Source: Erpobdella octoculata (Eukaryota; Annelida; Clitellata; Hirudinida; Erpobdellidae). Taken from it: a stretch of DNA of 64,000 nucleotides. The first letter of the stretch is position 1, and the number at the start of each line of letters is the position of its first letter. The translations under genes and the position numbers were made by a program. Below the pieces are notes generated by a model. That model searched no databases. It saw only the letters and a program-made list of their open reading frames with translations, and had not been told where the DNA came from. Where the stretch lies: contig OZ022245.1 of NCBI GenBank assembly GCA_963978895.1, positions 25,670,568 through 25,734,567 of the forward strand. The letters are read 5' to 3'. Below are positions 25,998 to 40,449 of this stretch, one piece after another.

Positions 25998-27065
25998 TAC
26001 GATGCTATATATATCCGCAAAGCCACAAAGCGTCCAACTTTCCAATAATAGGAATAATATTAGCAAATTAGTTAATTTTCGGAATTAATAATATTATTAA
26101 TAATTAAAATAAGAGGAATAATAATAACAAAATAGAAAAATGTCGTTAATAATAATTTCATTAAATATTTCCGCAAAGCGTCGAACTTTCCAATAATAGA
26201 AATAATATTAGCAAAATAGTTAATCTTCGTTATTAATAATAATTAAAATAAGAGGAATAATAATTGCAAAATAGTAAATTGTCGTTAATAATAATTTACA
26301 AAAATAAAAAACCCGCCGACTACTATTTATTTTCAACTTGTCTATATTTAGCGATGACGAACGATGCTATATTTATCCGCAAAGCGTTAGACTTTCGCGG
26401 CTAATAACTTTTTATTTAAACAATTTAACAAAAAAGTGCCCTAACAAACCTTGTTCAGCGTCTCATAATCTATCAACGTGAGTTTTTTCAGACCTGCAGA
26501 TGGTAATCGGGTGACATAATACATCATTGCGCTTTTATGTTGGGAACCAGCACTTTACGCGAGAGTTTAACGCAAAAGTTTAACGCTTTGCGAATATATA
26601 TATAACCAGCACTTGACGCACGCTTCGCGCGAAGCGTGTGAGTTTTTACATAATAATAGTAAAGGTAGTCGCACTCAAATAGCACTCTAAGCTCAAAAAC
26701 AACACTAATGCGCTTATATAGTAATAACTTTACACACGCTTCGCAATCGAAGCATGTGGCTATTTCAGCCAGTAGCAGATGATTTTTCACTTCAAAACGT
26801 TTTGGAGTGGTCTTCTAATTGATTGGATGATTTTGAAAAAACTGCCTACAAAAAAACCTTAAATGGGCGATATTGGAAAAAATAGCCTACAAAAAACCAC
26901 ATTTATTCTGTGATAGTGAAAAAACCAAATACGAAAAAGACAATGGTTATTGGATGTGATCGGGAAAACAGCCTACGATAAAAACAACATTTATTGGGTG
27001 ATAGTGAAAAAACTGCCTACGAAAAACACAATATTAAATAAAATAGTATCGAAAAAAACAGCCTT
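25998..27065 (-). repeat. Composite satellite, resumed after MULE 1
   Basis: Continues the array interrupted by the transposon: CCGCAAAGCGTCGAACTTTC block, reversed CTGCAGGTCTGAAAA block at 26432-26525, hairpin pair at 26619-26755, then GCCTACGAAAAA units. Confidence 0.85.
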
Positions 27066-27102
27066 AAAGATTGCAATAATTAGTTGTTAAAGAATTACAG
27101 TA

Positions 27103-27130
27103 GACAGTTAGTTTGTCATCATCAGAGCCC
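27103..27130 (-). other. Half hammerhead motif, truncated Penelope-type end
   Basis: On the minus strand: GGGCTCTGATGATGAC, then a loop and TGTC closing stem II. The first two-thirds match the hammerheads at 36.8 and 44.5 kb, but the required GAAA and cleavage site are missing. Confidence 0.45.
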
Positions 27131-27200
27131 GAAAAGAAAAACAAAACATGGATACAATAATGAAAAGTGAAATTAGTTAAAACCGATAATGAAACAAAAT

Positions 27201-27341
<141 letters not shown>

Positions 27342-27485
27342 TATCAATGATAAAAAAATTGTATTTAATAACTACTGAATACTAATAGAAATATCTTTGA
27401 TAATATAGTAGCTATACGACTAATTACGTAAGCGTGACAGAATCAGTAAGTGAGTGAGTGAGTCACGAAGGCTACTATATTATAG

Positions 27486-29694
<2,209 letters not shown>

Positions 29695-29730
29695 ATATAT
29701 AAATATATTTATGTATATATATATATGTTA

Positions 29731-31087
29731 TCTATATATATAAAAGAACATGTCCTGACTGACTGACTGACTAACTCCGCCTCGCTAATTGCGAGCCAGT
29801 CCCAAGCCTGGAGAAAGGAGGAGGGAAAAGTTAAAAGGATCAAATTATGATCCACAACAGGAAGTACTTAGCTGCTTCCTACATACAGACATTTCAGTCT
29901 TAAAACACATGGTGTAAAGGACTATAAACTATTATAAAAAAAAAAAAAAAAAAAAAAAATGACTGACTGACTGACTGACTGACTGACTGACTGACTGACT
30001 GACTGATAATCAACGCCGAGCTCAAATGCCTCATCCTAGGAACGTGAAATTTGGAACTTATATTACTTTTATAGCGTGAACATCCGTTAAGAAAGGATTT
30101 TTGAATATTTTGCTCCTGAGGGGAAAAAACGGGAAAACAAACTTTTTTCTAAAACAATGTATATCTCGAAAACCATAAATGAGATTTTGAAATTTGGTAT
30201 ATAGTCATAGATTCTTTTTGAAAAATAAAAAGATACGTGTTTCACCATTTTTTGAAAATTCGGTTTCCCGGACCTCAAATGTGGGTTGGAAAATTGGGTT
30301 ATTTGGTTTTTAAAGTAGCTTCTACTCAAAAACTGTTAATGCTACAGGAGTAAAAATTAGTATTTAGTTTCTACTCCAAAAATAATGAAATACGTGTTTT
30401 AGCATTTTTTGAAAATTTGGTTTCCAGGACTTCAAATGTGGTGTGGAAAATAGGGCTAATTGTCTTTTATAGTAACTGCTACTCAAAAACAGTAAATACC
30501 ACAGATGTAAAAATTATTTAGTTTCTTTTCTAAAAATAAAGATATACGTGTTTCACCATTTTTTACAAATTTGGTTTCCCGGACCTCAAATGTGGGTTGG
30601 AAAATTGGGTTATTTGGTTTTTAAAGTAGCTTCTACTCAAAAACTGTTAATGCTACAAAAGTAAAAATTAGTATTTAGTTTCTACTCTAAAAATAATGAT
30701 ATACGGGTTTCACAATTTTTTGAAAATTTGGTTTCCAGGACTTCAAATGTGGGGTGGAAAATAGGGTTATTTGGTTTTTAAGTAACTGCTACTCAACAAC
30801 TGTAATTGCCACAGATGTAAAAAGTAATACTTAGTATCTACTCAAAAAAAAAGATATACGTGTTTCATCATTTTTTGGGTTATTTGGTTTTTAAAGTAGC
30901 TGCTACTCAAAAACTGTTAATGCTACAGAAGTAAAAATTAGTATTTAGTTTCTACTCCAAAAATAATGAAATACGTGTTTTAGCATTTTTTGAAAATTTG
31001 GTTTCCAGGACCTCAAATATAAGGTGGAAAATAGAGTTATTTGATTTTAAAAATTACTGCTAGTCAAAAACTGTAAGTGGTAATATA
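29731..31087 (+). mobile_element. Helitron copy, 3' end missing
   Basis: Begins TCTATATATATAAAAGAAC and CATGTCCTGACTGACTGAC, then CCTCATCCTAGGAACGTG. The body is tandem units of about 160 bp containing GGTTTCCAGGAC and GGTTATTTGGTTTTTAAAGT. It is cut off where the next Helitron 5' end starts, so no CTAG end is present. Confidence 0.75.
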
Positions 31088-32496
31088 TCTATATATATAA
31101 AAGAACATGTCCTGACTGACTGACTGACTGACTGACTGACTGACTGACTGACTGACTGACTGATTGACTGACTGACTGATAATCAACGCCGAGCTAAAAC
31201 GCCTCATCCTAGGAACGTGAAATTTGGAACTTATATTACTTTTATTGCGTAAGCATCCACTAAGAAAGGATTTTTAAAAATTTTGCTCCTGAGGGAAAGA
31301 AACTGGAAAACAAACTTTTTTCTAAAACAATGTATATCTCGAAAACCAAAAATGAGGAGATTTTGAAATTTGGTATATGGATTCTTCTTAAAAAATAAAA
31401 AAATACGTGTTTAACCATTTCTTGAAAATTCGGTTTCCCGGACCTCAAATGTGGGTTGGAAAATTGGTTTATTTGGTTTTTAAAGTAGCTGCTACTCAAA
31501 AACTGTGAATGCTACAGGAGTAAAAATTAGTATTTAGTTTCTACTCCAAAAATAATGAAATACGTGTTTTAGCATTTTTTGAAAATTTGGTTTCCAGGAC
31601 TTTAAATGTGGGGTGGAAAAGGGTTATTTGTTTTTTAAAGTAACTGCTACTCAAAAACTGTAAATACCACAGATGTAAAAATTAGTATTTAGTTTCTATT
31701 CTAAAAATAAAGATATACGTGTTTTACCATTTTTTTAAAATTTGGTTTCCAGGACGTCAAATGTGGGGTGGAAAATAAGGTTATTTGGTTTTTAATGTAA
31801 CTGCTACTCGAAAACTGTAGATGCTACAGTAGTAAAAATTAGTATTTGGTTTCTACTCCTGAAATAATGATATACGTATTTACCATTTTTTGAAAATTTG
31901 GTTTCCAGGACTTCAAATATGGGGTGGAAAATAGGGTTACTTGGTTTTTAAAGTAACTGCCACTCAAAAACTGTAAATGCTACAAAAGTAAAATTAGTAT
32001 TTAGTTTCTACTCTAAAAATAATATATACGTGTTTCACCATTTTTTGAAAATTTGGACCTCAAATGTGAAGTGGAAAAAGGGTTATTTGATTTTAAAATA
32101 ACTGCTACTCAAAAAGTGTAAGTGCTACAGATGTGAAAATTAGTATTTTGAGGTTTTGTGCGGGTTAGAAGTAGATGAGTTCAGTTTATCACCGGACGGA
32201 CGGGCCAAGCCGTTATTTTAGGGTCATCATACGGCCCTGCCCAAAACTTAAATCATGGTGGGACGGGCCGAAGTTTTTCATCAAGTATATAGAACTTCTA
32301 GGCCTTTAAAAACGGACCGGGCCCATATTAGACGGGCCGTGCCGGGCCAGGAATTTCGGTTTTTGAAACGGGCTGGGCCAAGTTGTCGACGGACCGAGCC
32401 GAGACCTAAAAAATTGATCCGTGCAGTACTCTACTATGTATGCACGGTTCAAATTCTCTAATTTCATGCGAGCGAAGCCGCTACGGGCACTGCTAG
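31088..32496 (+). mobile_element. Nonautonomous Helitron (both ends present, 1.4 kb)
   Basis: The 5' end TCTATATATATAAAAG is preceded by A, and the 3' end GCACTGCTAG is followed by T: the A/T target and TC...CTAG ends of Helitrons. The sequence before the 3' end can fold (GCGAGCGAAGCCGC). The interior has a TGAC tetranucleotide run, then about 160-bp tandem units, then a GC-rich ACGGGCC segment. It encodes no Rep/helicase. Directly downstream comes a TA stretch and the LRR pseudogene, an order repeated at 58.0-61.6 kb. Confidence 0.82.
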
Positions 32497-32516
32497 TATA
32501 TGTATATATACGTATA

Positions 32517-32565
<49 letters not shown>

Positions 32566-32693
32566 ATATATATATATAGCTATATATTGCATTAAAATTT
32601 TTATCACTGTTTTTTAATTGCTGGAAAACGAGTTCGGTGAAAATAGTTCTGGTAATGAAAATTAATATACAATATACAGAACAAAATTTAAAA

Positions 32694-34375
32694 ATGAGTT
32701 GTCTACGTCGTGTATTATCATTAAAATCTTCATGCACAGATTTTGTTTTATGGAACTTTGAGGAAACGTTTCTCGAACCATCTTCTGAGATTGAATGTCT
32801 TCCTTTTAAAGTTAAAAACTGCGTTATTATTTCCTCAAAAGTTTTTCAAGAAATAATTGCTAGAGCTGAAAACACAGGAATAAAACTATGTCCTTCCCAT
32901 ATAATACCTTTTTTTTTTAAATTTGACTGCTTTCATGAACTTATACTAACACAGGCTAATCTTCTTAAATTTTTTCAACCGTTACAAACTATTTTGAGTA
33001 GAGGAAATTTAACTCGTATTTCATGTACTAGGAATAGTTTTTACTTTAAATATGTTGTGGATGATATTCCGATTTTCAAACAATTTTGGCAAAATCTATG
33101 TTTTTTTTCTATGAACTTAGAAGAAATAGAATTAGATTTATTTTGTGAACATATGTTAGAAACTGACAAATTTATGGCGGACAGGAGACCTGAGTGGTTT
33201 TGTCCCAAATTACTTAGACTCTCTTGGCGCAGTACTTGTACCAGTCCTGACAGGAACACCAAAGAAGATTTTATTGACCTGTTTAAAATTAGGTTTTCTT
33301 TTGAAAATTTGAAAGTTTATTTATATCTAAATGTATACATGCAGAAAACACCATCAGCAAATTTAATCGATTTGTTAATCTCCAAAATTTTGGTATTAGT
33401 ACGGTGGTTGGTGAGTCGTTGGAAAAATTGGTTAACTCAATATCTTGTTTTTCTAATTTAATTTGGCTTGATATAAGTCAAAACAATTGCTTTAGAGTGA
33501 TTAATAATTATAATCTACAATTAATATATGGAATGATAAACAAATTGCCTAACTTAGTTTATTTAGATATAAGTTATCAATATGCTAGGTTTGAAGAACC
33601 TGTTAGGTGGGGGCACACAAGAAGTTTTAAATATTTAGGTTTGCGTTTTGGTACGAATAACAATTTTGAACTTCCTTTACCAATAAGCTCTGAGGTTGTA
33701 AGTAGCCTTAGCACAATTGATGGGATTATAGCATCATTGGAAAGTGTTTTCTGGAAACCATATCAGTTTAGTAATTGCTTAGAATCTTTTATATATTTGG
33801 CTGGTCAAGAAAAACATCGTTCAAAAATAAGAGGAAAACTTCCCATAATTACTAAATTCACACTCAAAGGACTTTATTACTTTAATTCCAATGATGTATT
33901 CCGTAAACCTGGTGTTACAGTTCTGAAATTTTTATCTTTTATATCCAAAATTGATATAAAAAAGAGTGAGCTTAAAAAGTTTTTTAAAGCAATGTTGAGT
34001 TGTAGATACAGGTTTAATTGGATCTATAAAATAATCTCTGTGTCTGTACATGGTTTTTTAGACGATGCCATGTGGAAATGTTTATTATCACTAAAACAAG
34101 GATGGGTTTCAATTATTCTTTCATATGAAGATTTTTATTTGAACAAAAAAACTCATTTACGACCCTTTAAAAACTCTTTTTCGACCAAAACAGATAAATT
34201 ACTATTGTCATATCATTTTGAGATTTTAAAAGAAAAACGAAAACAATTTTCAGAAGAAAAGAATCTAAAACAGAAAAGAAAACAGAATTTAGATAAAAAA
34301 GCAAAAAACAATATTTTTATTACTATAATTTTGTTTAGTTTTACATCTTTTGTTATCTACCTTATTATATTTTAA
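32694..34375 (+). pseudogene. Leucine-rich-repeat protein, copy 1 (frameshifted)
   Basis: Paralogue of the intact gene at 59.8 kb, very similar from MSCL onward. LRR-type segments include NLIWLDISQNNCF and LPNLVYLDIS. The reading frame breaks near 33311, where one base of an A-run present in the other copy is missing. The second half remains open to 34375. Unlike copy 2 it ends with a hydrophobic stretch, ITIILFSFTSFVIYLIIF, which would be a C-terminal membrane anchor. Resemblance to the ZYG11/ZER1 substrate receptors (LRRs followed by a helical domain) is from memory of the pattern and tentative. Confidence 0.7.
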
Positions 34376-34540
34376 CTTTTTAATAAAAAATAAGCAAAAT
34401 AATTTCAACGAACAAAATATTAATCATTTGGGCTCATCTCTGTATCTTAATGACTTAACTTATAAGTCTTTTTTAATCATATCTATCTCAATAAAGTACT
34501 GCAGCTAATAAGTGTTTGTAAATTAATTTTAATGATAATC
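34376..34540. other. 3' flank shared by both LRR copies
   Basis: Noncoding sequence including CTGTATCTTAATGACTTAAC, matched downstream of copy 2 at about 61740-61815. It marks the downstream end of the duplicated block. Confidence 0.6.
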
Positions 34541-35282
34541 TATATATATAACAAGTAAATTAAAAACGAATTTTTAAAACCAATGCTCTTATATGTAATT
34601 AAAACACAAATTTTGCAATCAATTTTTTCTTATATTACTCTTTTATTTTATGTTAAAGTCGAAATATCTTAATTATATCGAAATATCGAAATTAATTAAA
34701 ATTATCTAAATTAATTGACTTATTGTAAAACTAATAATTGAATATTGCATTGTCTTCTATTTTAAGCATGTATGCAAAATTTGAAAAAATCTATCATCAG
34801 GAAGTGACTCAAAAATTGATTGCAAGATTTGAAACAGACAGAGAAACAAACAGACAGACAGAGAAACAGAGACGACGAGTTAATAAAAGCATCGAATTTA
34901 AATATCTCAACTATTTTCATGAAGATTTCGTACACGCTTGAGAATCGCGGTCAGTGAGTGTGGTTCGTGTTAACTTGGTAAAATAGTCTGCCAGTCAGTA
35001 AGCGTTTTGTGGTCAAGAAAACCCTCAAGAAAACCCTCAAGAAAACCCTCAAGAAAACCCTCAAGAAACCCCTCGATAAAATCCTCAAGAAAATTAACTA
35101 AATTAATTGACTTATTGTAAAACTAATAATTGAATATTGCATTGTCTTCTATCTTGAGCATGTATGCAAAATTTGAAAAAAATCTATCATCAGGAAGTGA
35201 CTCAAAAATTGATTGCAAGATTTGAAACAGACAGAGAAACAGACAGAGAAACAGAGCCGACGAGTTAATAAAAGCATTGGTA
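34541..35282 (+). mobile_element. Repeat family R, copy 2
   Basis: Starts TCTATATATATAACAAG and ends GCATTGGTAA. The internal duplicated segment occurs at 34705-34885 and 35095-35275, separated by AAGAAAACCCTC units. CAGACAGAGAAAC runs in each half. No coding potential is recognised. Confidence 0.7.
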
Positions 35283-35964
<682 letters not shown>

Positions 35965-36153
35965 TCTATATATATAAAAATCTCGTGTCATAGTGTTGGT
36001 CTTCAAACTCCTCCGAAACGGCTGAACCGATATTTATGAATTTTTTTTGTTCATTTGGTAAGTCTGAGAATAGGGGGTAAACTATTTAGAATATTTTTTG
36101 GCGAGGAGTTCAATCACAAACACTATGACACGAGATTTATATTTTTATATATA
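35965..36153. mobile_element. Short palindromic Helitron-derived element
   Basis: Starts TCTATATATATAAAAATC immediately after the CTAG of the previous Helitron. Its first about 45 bp (ATCTCGTGTCATAGTG...) are repeated inverted at its right end, followed immediately by a reversed Helitron 3' end (CTAG at 36154). It contains the phrase CGAAACGGCTGAACCGATAT, familiar from Helitron 5' ends. Confidence 0.6.
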
Positions 36154-36277
36154 CTAGCGGGGTGCCCGGCATTGCCCGGGCTTTTTAGAGGTTTTTCTAT
36201 CGTTTCCCACTTTTCAACAACCTAGAGCTCTAAAACTTTCTGGAAAGCTTTATTCTGGATGACAATACAACCTATCG
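36154..36277 (-). mobile_element. Helitron 3' end, reversed
   Basis: Read on the minus strand: GCCCGGGCAATGCCGGG, then CACCCCGCTAG. The body is interrupted at 36278 by foldback MULE 2 and may resume after 38639. Confidence 0.7.
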
Positions 36278-36459
36278 GGTACAGGTCAACTAGTCGCTGC
36301 CAACTAGTCGCAGGCCAACTAGTCGCTGGCCAACTAGTCGCCGGGCCTACTAGTCGCCGCCCAACTAGTCGCCGCCCAACTAGTCGCCGGATCAACTAGT
36401 CGCCGCCTAACCTGTCGCTGTCCAACTAGTCGCTGGCCATCTAGTCGCCGCCAAATATT

Positions 36460-36651
<192 letters not shown>

Positions 36652-36845
36652 CTCATTTCACCTTTTAATAACAACTTTCGACCTACCATAGCAACATACT
36701 CACTAACTACACCTGCTTCCATTCATGTTACCTAAGTTGTTTACATTTCAGTTGTGTCCTTTGACTTTCTAATTTCTGTTTTGACTTTTGCATTTATAGC
36801 ACGTGGTATGTTCACTTTATTTCGTTAAACAGTTATTTTGTTTTC

Positions 36846-36890
36846 GGGCTCTGAGGATGGAAAAATGTTTTCCGAAACTGCAGTTAGCCC
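36846..36890 (+). ncRNA. Hammerhead ribozyme, Penelope-type, intact core
   Basis: Order of parts: stem I GGGCT, core CTGAGGA, stem II GGAAAA/TTTTCC with ATG loop, core GAAA, stem III CTGCAG, cleavage triplet GTT, stem I partner AGCCC. Stem III is self-complementary without a loop, as known for Penelope-like element hammerheads that act as dimers. An 86-codon frame continues to 37098 and may be the start of the element's protein, but no RT is present. Confidence 0.8.
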
Positions 36891-37439
36891 ATTTCCAGAT
36901 AGAAATAAAATGACGGACATTAAAAATTGTTTTTTGTCTTCTAAGTTTAGACTCATCGAGGCTTTGTCGCGAAAACTGATAAACGAAAAATGGGCCATTA
37001 GGAGGTGCGAGAAACTAAACGGCCAGCAAATTGAAGGCTTTAGAAAAAGGATGATTGGGTATGTAGGTCAGGGAGACAATTATCTTACATTAATGTAATT
37101 ATTTAACGATAAAAAAACAACAACGCTGTCTAACTTGCTGACTATATGTCAATCAAATAACTTAGACCTGTTGGTCAACAATTTGGAGGTGGAGATTAAG
37201 TATAAACTAATACTTAAGCTCCACACCTTTTATTTCAAATACACTCGATTTAAAATACGAAAAATGTTCAAATTAAGTTTTTTTTAATTGAATCATATAT
37301 TGTCATGACCATTACGAAAAGAGTAGTAGATAAGTGGAGACTTGATTTGTTATAGCTGGCTGACCTCATTTTATAAATTGCTAGTTTTGCAAGAAAAACC
37401 ATCAACTGTCTGTCTAGCATATGACCATATTAAAGAAGA

Positions 37440-37770
37440 AATGAGTATTTCTTATTCTAATTTCATTTCAAATTCAAAAATAATTCCTACTTCTCATTCT
37501 AATTTCATTTTATTTTAAGAAATAATTCCTACTTCTCATTCTAACTCCATTTTATTTTAAGAAATAATTTTTACTTCCCATTCTAATTCCATTTTTTTTA
37601 AATAAAGAATTTCTAATTCTAATTCTAATTCCATTTTGGATTGAAAATAATTTCTACTTCTTATTCTTATTTCATTTTTATCACGTGATTTCCATTCCTA
37701 TTTCTAATTCCTTTCCAAATTAAATTTCTATTTCTAATTCCCTTTCCCAAGAAAGAAAATCCTATTTCAA
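37440..37770. repeat. Minisatellite, about 44 bp units
   Basis: Four to five imperfect units containing TTCTCATTCTAATTTCATTT and AAGAAATAATT, degrading into TCTAATTCC-rich sequence at the right. Confidence 0.75.
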
Positions 37771-37805
37771 TTTCTAATTAAATTACAATTAATGGAAATA
37801 ACACT

Positions 37806-37997
37806 GCATACATACATACATACATACATACATACATACATACATACATACATACATACATACATACATACATACATACATACATACATACATACATACA
37901 TACATACATACATACATACATACATACATACATACATACATACATACATACATACATACATACATACATACATACATACATACGTGCATACATACAT
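37806..37997. repeat. (CATA)n tetranucleotide repeat
   Basis: About 190 bp of CATA directly abutting, and interrupting, the MULE transposase fragment. The Met-Tyr-Val-Cys frame through it is an artefact. Confidence 0.97.
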
Positions 37998-38345
37998 ACA
38001 TATCAATGATAGCTTGCATAATATCTTGTTTTGGGATAAAAGCTACCGAAGTGACCATCCTAGCTTGAAGCGCAAATTCAGGCTCTTTGGTGTAGCGAGT
38101 TAAAAGTTGACAGCTAGCTAAGTGTTTCCGGAGATTCTGAACAAGGTGAAAAAAGCAGCCTTTTATTTCTACATCATGGAATGGACCCTCGCGTAACGCT
38201 TGATGAATGGCTATCTCGTAGTCTACGTTAACAGTATCGGGGTTGAGTTGCGGCCAGGCATTATGGATCATCTCAAGCAATTTACGATACGTTAACATTA
38301 AATATTCAAACGCGGCGTTTGTCGGCAAGTGGTGAATAGCTGTGT
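37998..38345 (-). pseudogene. MULE transposase fragment of foldback MULE 2
   Basis: About 110 codons homologous to the core of the MULE 1 transposase: TVNVDYEIAIHQAL holds the second catalytic Asp, and VEIKGCFFHLVQNLRKHL the Cys/His motif. FALQARMVTSVAFIPKQDIM follows. At the left it runs straight into the CATA repeat. At the right it is preceded by the arm array. The first Asp and the catalytic Glu exons are gone, so it is nonfunctional. Confidence 0.85.
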
Positions 38346-38639
38346 TGGCGACTAGATGAGCGGCGATTAGTTGGACAGCGACTAGTTGGACAGCGACTAG
38401 TTGGACAGCGACTAGTTGGACAGCGACTAGTTGGACAGCGACTAGTTGGACAGCGACTAGTTGGGCGGCGACTAGTTGGGCGGCGACTAGTTGGGCGGCG
38501 ACTAGTTGGCCCGGCGACTAGTTGGGCGGCAACTAGTTGGGCCGGTGACTAGTTGGGCGGCGACTAATTGGGCTAGCGACAAGTTGGGCGGTGACTAGTT
38601 GGGCGGGGACTAATTGGCAGCGACTAGTTGGCCTGCTCC

Positions 38640-39400
38640 GGTCAAAAAGCTGGTTAAATTTTACTTGCAAGATTTGCGTTTAGAGAAAGCCACACACACA
38701 CACAAACAGAGATTGTAACCTAAATAAAAGTTTTTAAAAAATCAATGTCAATCTCGAAGAGTTATCGAGTGTACAATGCCCGGGGTTTTGGAAAGTTTTT
38801 CTATCGTTCTCTTTTGCTCCCGTTTCCTTCCCCGCTTGCTCTCTCGTTCCCGTTTGCTATCTCGTTTCCGCTTGCTCTTCCGTTTCCACTTGCTTTCCCG
38901 TTCCCGCTTGCTTTCTCGTTCCCGCATGCTCTCCGTTCCCGGTTGTCTTCCCGTTCCCGCTTGCTCTCCAGTTCCCACTTCCTTTCCGTTCCCACTTGCT
39001 TTCATGTTCCCACTTGCTCTCTCGCTCCCGCTTGCTTTCCGTTCCTGCTTGCTCTCATTTCCCGCTTGCTATTTCCGTTCCCGCTTGCTCTACCGTTTCC
39101 GCGTACTCTCCTGTTTCCGTTTGCTCTCACCATTCCGCTTGGTTTCCAGTTTTTGCTTGCTTTCCCGTTTCCGCTAGCTCTTCCGTTCCCGTTTGTTCTC
39201 CCGCTACCGCTTGCTTTTCGCGCCCGGGTTTTTCTTTTGCGCCTCTTTCCTTCTCGCTTGTTCTCACGCTACCGGTCGCTTTCCCGCTACCGGTCGCTTT
39301 CCCGCTCTCGGTCGCTTTTCTCTCCTGCTACCTACCGGTAGCTTTCCCGTTTTTGTAGCTTCCCCGTTCTCGGTCGCTTTTGCGCTTTATTGCTAATAAG
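38640..39400 (-). mobile_element. Helitron 3' region remnant with Pro/Arg minisatellite
   Basis: AATGCCCGGGGTTTTGG at 38777 resembles the reversed Helitron hairpin, but the CTAG is lost. 38810-39390 is an imperfect array around TTCCCGCTTGCTCTC and GGTCGCTTTCCCG. The frames on both strands are low-complexity artefacts. Confidence 0.6.
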
Positions 39401-39594
39401 GTGCAATTATGTTCTTTTTGAGAAATGCATATAATAAAATATTTTTTCTTGTATAAACCTTGCAAAACAACAATATCTTTCCTTTCTGAAAGTACACCAA
39501 GCAACGTTTTAAAATCTTTATTTTTTCCAGCTGACTGGTTAGTTTCGATTAATTTAACCATCTTCAGAGCTTCATTTTAATTTTTATAATAATA

Positions 39595-40075
39595 CTAGCG
39601 GGGTTACCCGGCGTTGCCCGGGGTTTTTAGAGGTTTTTCTAATGTTTGTCCCTCTCGCTCCCGTTTCCTTCTCCACTTTCCCGTTTTCGTCGCGTTCCCG
39701 GTCGCTTTTCCGCTCTCGGTCGTTTTCCAGCTCCCGGTCGCTTTCCCGCTCAGAAGTTTTGTTATCGATTTTCTCTCTTGCTCGCGTTTCCTTCCAAGCT
39801 TGCTCTCCCGTTCCGGGTCGCTTTCCCGTTCCCGGTCGCTTTCCCGTTCCCGGTCGCTTTCCCGTTCCCGGTCGCTTTCCCGTTCCCGGTCGCTTTCCCG
39901 TTCCCGGTCGCTTTCCCGTTCCCGGTCGCTTTCCCGTTCCCGGTCGCTTTCCCGTTCCCGCTCACGCTTGCTCTCCCGTTCCCGGTCATGCTTGCTCTCC
40001 CATTCCCGGTCACGGTTGCTCTCCCGTTCCCGTCCCCGTTCACGCTCATTTTCTCTTTTCCATTCTTTCATAACT
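39595..40075 (-). mobile_element. Helitron 3' part with 18-bp array
   Basis: The minus-strand 3' end is CCCGGGCAACGCCGGG, then TAACCCCGCTAG at 39595-39598. The body contains eight perfect copies of the 18-bp unit GGTCGCTTTCCCGTTCCC (39816-39959). No 5' end is seen. Confidence 0.78.
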
Positions 40076-40113
40076 TCTGTTAGCCTATAAAACGTAAAAT
40101 AGATTTGCTAAGA

Positions 40114-40378
40114 CTATATATATATATGAATGTTTGTGGGTTAGTTTGTCTATTATAGAAACGGGAAAGCGACCCGGAACGGACAGCGAGTGGGAGCGGG
40201 AATGCGACACGGAACGGACAGCGAGCGGGAGCGGGAATGCGACCGGCAGCGGGAAAACGACCAAAAACGGGAAAGCGAACAGGAGTGGGAAAGCAGGTGG
40301 GAAAGGAAACGGGAGAGAAAGAGACAAACATTAGAAAAACTTCTAAAAAACCCGGGCAACGCCGGGTATCTCCGCTAG
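40114..40378 (+). mobile_element. Very short Helitron (about 265 bp)
   Basis: A 5' end like CTATATATATATATGAATG is followed within 50 bp by GGGAAAGCGACC-type units and the 3' hairpin CCCGGGCAACGCCGGG, then TATCTCCGCTAG. It is close to a minimal mobile derivative. Confidence 0.72.
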
Positions 40379-40449
40379 TACATACATAAACACAGACACA
40401 GACACACATACATGCACATACACATACATACATACACACATACATACGC

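Noticed and set aside
37767..38006. Open frames of repeating Met-Tyr-Val-Cys or Thr-Tyr-Ile-His
   Set aside because: Translation of a CATA tetranucleotide repeat on either strand; no gene.
38343..38639. CRISPR-like or integrase-site array of CGACTAGTTGG
   Set aside because: Contiguous 15-bp minisatellite mirrored at 36.3 kb; explained as a foldback arm.
38745..40090. Several overlapping frames over 100 codons, some RERESD-like
   Set aside because: An 18-bp repeat is a multiple of three, so all frames stay open; no start or splice evidence.
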